Notes under the pieces: model-generated
Seen by the model: the letters and a program-made list of their open reading frames with translations, nothing else
Databases searched by the model: none
What the model was told of the DNA's origin: nothing
In this document: piece after piece, positions 57,401 through 63,400 of the stretch
Position numbering within the stretch: position 1 is the stretch's first letter
Layout of the letters: every line of letters begins with the position of its first letter
Translations under genes and position numbers: made by a program
NCBI RefSeq assembly: GCF_037975245.1
Contig: NC_092564.1
Span: 610,601-674,600, forward strand
DNA: 64,000 nucleotides
From: Apostichopus japonicus
Lineage: Eukaryota > Echinodermata > Holothuroidea > Aspidochirotida > Stichopodidae
Direction of reading: 5' to 3'

Positions 57401-60400
57401 CCTCAAGCCTGGAGAAAGAGCCAATAATGAATATCATTAAATTCATAAAATCTGTCTATTAATTAGAAAGTCAACAAGCCAACTGGTGACCTCAAATGAC
57501 CTTTGATTTATATATTGATCTTGTGCATTCAGTTCAGTTGGAATGTCATCAAAGCTCTGTTTTGGAGCTACTGTATGTGTTCACATAATTTCAGACTTTG
57601 ACCTATGTTGACCTCCCATGACCATTGGCAAACAGGGAACAACAGATTCCTCTCTAAGTATCCTAAGTATGAAGTTAAACCACCATGTGCTCTTTGAGTT
57701 AAACCCTCCCCCACTGGACACACAGACCGCTCCATATACAGTATGGACCCTTTTAAGCAGAAACTAAAATCTCATCTTTTTCATTCATACTTTGTTTGTG
57801 AAGCACATTGAACATTTTCTTTTCTGGATATTTGCACTACAATTTAATTATCATTATTAAGGGCATACAAGCTACAGCATCACACACACATTTGAACACC
57901 CTTACACACATGCCAACACCATCACCTAGATGTCTTATGTCATTGGCAAAGAATAAAGGTTGCTTCAATTTGTATTTAATCAGTTGGCTGATCGACTAAA
58001 TGTTTATCTGCTTAGTGATGCAGCAAGAAAACATACATAGTTTTCAAACTCTGTGAAGCATTTATACATCGCTTAGAATTCCCAGATCACTATTTCAGGA
58101 GCCAAATTCATTACACACAGAAATTAACACTGTTCCTGTAATGGTCTTGAAAAATTTCATTATCTTTGATAAATTTAAATAAACCAATGGAATATATTCC
58201 TAAGTATTCCTGTAATAGAGCATTTCACAGTTTTGTAGCAACAATTCAAAGATTTGAAAACTTTACAGCTGTTGTAGAATTTACTTTTAAGTCCTCATAT
58301 ATGTGAATTTCAAAGTTTTGAAATCAAATACATGTAACATATTTTGGAAGTAATATGGAGACTGTTTCTAGGTAAGAACTGATATCTCTTCCAGGCTCAC
58401 CACAGAGGACAAAAGGCTTTGTCCATTACTTGCCAATTTCTTAATTAATGTTCTTAAATACTGCACTCTACAAGATAAACTACACACCTTTAATTTTTTT
58501 CTCTTGAGGTAGTTCATTATATGGTTTGAGTGGGTCTCCTAAATACAATTTGCATATGAACAGACAAGTAATGTTACAGATTACAACTGCTTTCATGTTA
58601 TTCCACCATGATATTTACATGAGAAAGACGTTAATGTCTATGTTTTCAATAGAACTCTTCTTTCTCTGAAATTCCTTCAACAGTTACCAGACATTGTGCA
58701 GCCTGGTCAATTTAAAATATTACATTAGACCTCCCTCTGTACATGCTATCCAAACTTCCACAACTCAGTTTAAACAAATGACAGTTTGGATATTGACTGG
58801 ATTATTTTTATTATGGAAAATTAAATATAAGAAGAAAGTTAAATTAACAAATACATGCATGGCATTTTATTTCTCTGTAATTAATCCAAAATTGTAACTC
58901 ATATCACCTATCAAATGAATCAAACAATAATCGATTGGATACTTTTCCTCAAGTTCCATCTATTACAGACCTCCCAGCAGCTCTTCAACAAAATAAAGGC
59001 TTTTTAAAGGTTGAAAATGAAGAAATAAAGGTTTTAAAAGGCTTCAAACATGAAAATAAAGGATTTTAAAGGTTTAAATGAAGTTAATTTGTAAAATACT
59101 CACCATGTGTCCCTTACTTAAAATATATACCTGACTTACATTAACTGCTGTTTGTGGGTCTGTTTTGAATCACTGCACGAATCAATCCTGGCTGTCCACA
59201 AAAACTTAATGGCCAATGGTTAGCATGACTGAATACAACATTTCTACTCAAAAAATTTACTTAACTTAAACTAAAAATAAAGGTTTCAAAGGATTTAAAG
59301 AGTGTTTTTGAAAAATAAAGAGCTGTTTTTGAAATAAAGGTTTTATAAAGGTTTTAAAGGTTTCACTGCGAGGTCTGCTATAAGTTTCTGCTCCTATTCA
59401 TTTTATAACATTTCAAAATAGATCAAATTTGACCTTTACTGCCATTTCAATATATCTGGTCACTAAAGGCAGTCAAATTACACAAAATAGATCCACAAAT
59501 TTACATGAGAATTAGAACCTCTTTGAAATTATCTTTCATCTGTTCCCAACAATAAAGATCCAAATGTGTAAATTTCAACATTCATGAGTATAATACAGGA
59601 AGATGGAAGCCATGTGTTAGTGATATGTCACAGGAATTTAGATATATATGTATTCATGATTCCCTCTGGTTCTACACCATACTGTATACACCATTAACTG
59701 CTTCTTGTATGCCATTTAGTAAAAACTAAATTCACTGTCACCTTTGAGGAGAATGCACTGGAAACATTTCGGAACAAGGAAATCAGTCCTGTGAATGAAA
59801 TAGTCAAAAGCAGCATTTATTGATGAAGCTGTGCTGAGAATAATATAATATGTCTATGCATCCTTTCAACAGAAAATTTATTACTGCAGAAGAAAACTGC
59901 TCTGTTTGGGAAATGTCAATAGAAAGAGTTCCTATCAATTGGAAATTTGTTTTGTCTACAACTCAGTCTTTAACTTGTTTAAAGACAAGAGGACAAGTAA
60001 AAAAAAGGGTCACATTTCATCTCATGTTAAATCAAAACTGTCACTGGGCATGGAGAGTTGCTGGACAGCAAAAATACAGGAACAAAACATATTTTTAACT
60101 GTTGCATCACATTTATTCCAAATGTGTAGAAACAAACTAAAACCTCTGCAAGCTTGAACAGAAGTAGATAAAAGTCTGTAAATGATTCATGTGCATCGGT
60201 TGGATAAACTCAACAAAGCATTTCAACTTACGGAACAAACATCGCTTGTATGACTGAAACAACATAATTGACATAACCAACATTGCTTGAAGTCTCCAAC
60301 ATAACATTATCTCCTCATAAAACATTTGCATAATAGAAGAAACATAAAAGAAACATAAGCTGCAAGTCTTGAGAAAAAGAATAATTCAAGTCAATTACAT

Positions 60401-63400
60401 TAATATCTTAATCATGCAATATATCTTCATTTAAAGAGATGTACTGTACTGATGTTGAAATATCCCAACTCTTATGTCACTATCTTACATCAAAGATAGA
60501 CCATGTAATGAGGGATTAACTTATTAAAGGCATTGAAGACTCGCACCAAACCGTGTGCCGCGCTCTGAAAAAGTTAACTTTCCGTTGCTTGCAAGTGAAG
60601 TTTTCTGCTTGTCGCTACAAAATGCAAACATTAAGGAACGTTATACCTTGTTATCTTTAGCTGGACCTGAGATGTCCATCGCTGTATCGTGTGTACACTG
60701 TGCTGTGGGTATTGACCGCCGCTGTTTGTATTGACTGTACACTAGTGTCTAATTACAGAGGTAGCAAGCTGTGTGCGTACTTTCTGGGATCTATGGTGGT
60801 GTCTAACACTTCTGTTACACCTTATTCTAAACTAGGTCAGATAACCGGCATTAGACTTTTCTTTGTGTGCGAGTCTTCACACCTTTTAAATAAGACCAAC
60901 ATTGTGTAATATGCAGAAAGATAACTATTGTGACTTTCAGATAGAATGATTGCTTTGTAATAAATTCTAAATCTATCAAGTGGTCAAGACATCCATTCAC
61001 ACATGCCCTAATTGAAAGGCAATATTATGAAACACTGTGATAAACATTGACTACTTACGGTTCATGTTAGTAAAGATAAGACGTCTATTTGGGATGGAAC
61101 TAAAGCTAGTTGAGAGAACAACAAGAGCAAGCCTTGAGGACAGATGCAGGTTTGAATCATTCCTCCTTTTGGCAGCTGCTAATAACTTCATTTGACCTCC
61201 TGTTCCTATACACTTTAACACCATTAACAACTGATGTTTGGGACCAACTTGGGAAGAATTAGATCAAAACTCTATAAACAAGATCTGTTTGAACCTTTCA
61301 CCTTTTTACCTCTGGTGACCTCAAATGACCTTGGAGCTCTGCAATAAAACAATAGGCTTTTCTCATCAAAGATGATACATAACCTACAGTATAACTGCAA
61401 ACTATTGGATCTCTCAAAATTCTTTACTTGAGACATCGTTTATATCGTTGCATATTTGACTTCTTGCAACCACAAATGACCTTTCACCTCCTCCTTTCAT
61501 AGCAAATATGAGATTGAAGGAAGCTTCTCTTTGAAATGCCATGTTTATATGTTTGTTTTTTTCCAAAGTTTGTCGTCTAGTGACCTCAAATGTCCCATTA
61601 CTTGCACAATAAAAACAATATTTAAGCCTCTCTCAACACAACACATCCCCTGGCAAATTATGAAATCTGTCTGAGATTCCCTTCTTGAGATATTGTTTAA
61701 ATATTTTGACTTTGGTGACCTCAAATGAGATGACCTCCACTAAAAGTATATTTCTTCTTTTCAATATTGGGCAATGACTGAACTTAGCATATCCAAGCTT
61801 CCATTATGACCATACAGTACATCATGTTCCCAAGGTTTCATGTTTTGACCTTTGGTGACTACAGATGACCTTTAACCAGCCATATGTGGTAATCAGAACT
61901 GGGCTGGCAATACCAGCCATATGTGGTAGTCAGACCTGGGCTGGCAATACCAGCCATATGTGGTAGTCAGACCTGGGCTGGCAATACCAGCCATATGTGG
62001 TAGTCAGACCTGGGCTGGCAATACCAGCCATATGTGGTAGTCAGACCTGGGCTGGAAATACCAGCCATATGTGGTAGTCAGACCTGGGCTGGCAATACCA
62101 GCCATATGTGGTAGTCAGACCTGGGCTGGAAATACCAGCCATATGTGGTAGTCAGACCTGGGCTGGAAATACCAGCCATATGGGGTAATCGGAACTCGGC
62201 TGGAAATACCAGCCATATGTGGTAGTCAGACCTGGGCTGGAAATACCAGCCATATGGGGTAATCGGAACTCGGCTGGAAATACCAGCCATATGTGGTAGT
62301 CAGACCTGGGCTGGAAATACCAGCCATATGGGATAATCGGAACTAGATGGCAATATCAGCCATATGTGGTAGTCAGAACTAGATGGCAATACCAGCTGGA
62401 TATGTGGGAATCTTAACTGCAACACATCGTAGATGACAAGAGAGTTATTTATTTGTGTTGTCCCATTATATAGCCAGTCCACCAATGTGTTGGAACAATA
62501 CCAAGATTGTTCAGACTCAATCTTTAATGGTTTTCCATCTGTACCACCTGCCCGATCAAAGGCCACATTTAAATTTATGCTAAGACAAGAGGTTCAACTT
62601 TCATCAGAAGTATAGATCTATGGGACTGGACATTTCTTCACCACTGACACAAGGATTCATGTCAGTAGGAAACTTGACTTCAAGTGTCTCCAATTGTACA
62701 TAATCATTTCATGTTACCAAATTCAGTGATAATTGTTCATTGAGATAAAATTAATTAAAAAATTCCCAAGCTAACTGCAAATCAAAGGAACGAAACTGTT
62801 GATGCCCATTTATTCTTTCTTTTACAAGTTATACACACTTATATGGCCTCTTCGTCCTTCCTGGCACAGAAAAAAGTTTTAAATTACAATTAGCGTAATT
62901 CTCTAACTACAGCTTATCTTTAAACTTCATGGAGAATAGAAAATATTTGCAACTATTTGCATCTATGAATAATGTTTGAAGTATAAATTCAGACATTAGG
63001 CATGGATTTCTCCTTCACTAGTTTAATCTGAGTGCTAACACAGTTCTGATGCATATATAACTGCTTCTGTTCAGCACGTATAACTACTCAACAAAATTAA
63101 AGGAAAAAGAAATGTGAGATTTGATACATGTAATAACGAGCTTGGCAAACATAGCACATTGATCCTACTCCCAGCCTGTTCCATTGCTGGGATAAGAAAT
63201 ATCATCAATATAGATATAAATCAAGTGATAATTTCATCATCATTAAAACAATAAACAGTATTTAAATTGTGTCCTATTTGCATGGTGAAAATCAAAGACA
63301 ATTTGAGGTGTTGCCTATTGATGACACATGTCACTGTATGTGCTACTATTAAGGGAGCTTCAGTATAGTACACAGATGTACACAATGCAAAATATTCCTT

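Noticed and set aside
60218-60250. Possible 22-nt microexon with a TGTTTCAG acceptor and GTAAGT donor
   Set aside because: Too short, and its length breaks the phase with neighbours.
61059-61105. 47-nt segment with acceptor and GTAAGT donor encoding IPNRRLIFTNMN
   Set aside because: Splice sites look good and the peptide is protein-like, but it enters in phase 2 and leaves in phase 1, so it cannot join the exon at 57408 in frame without a further unseen exon.
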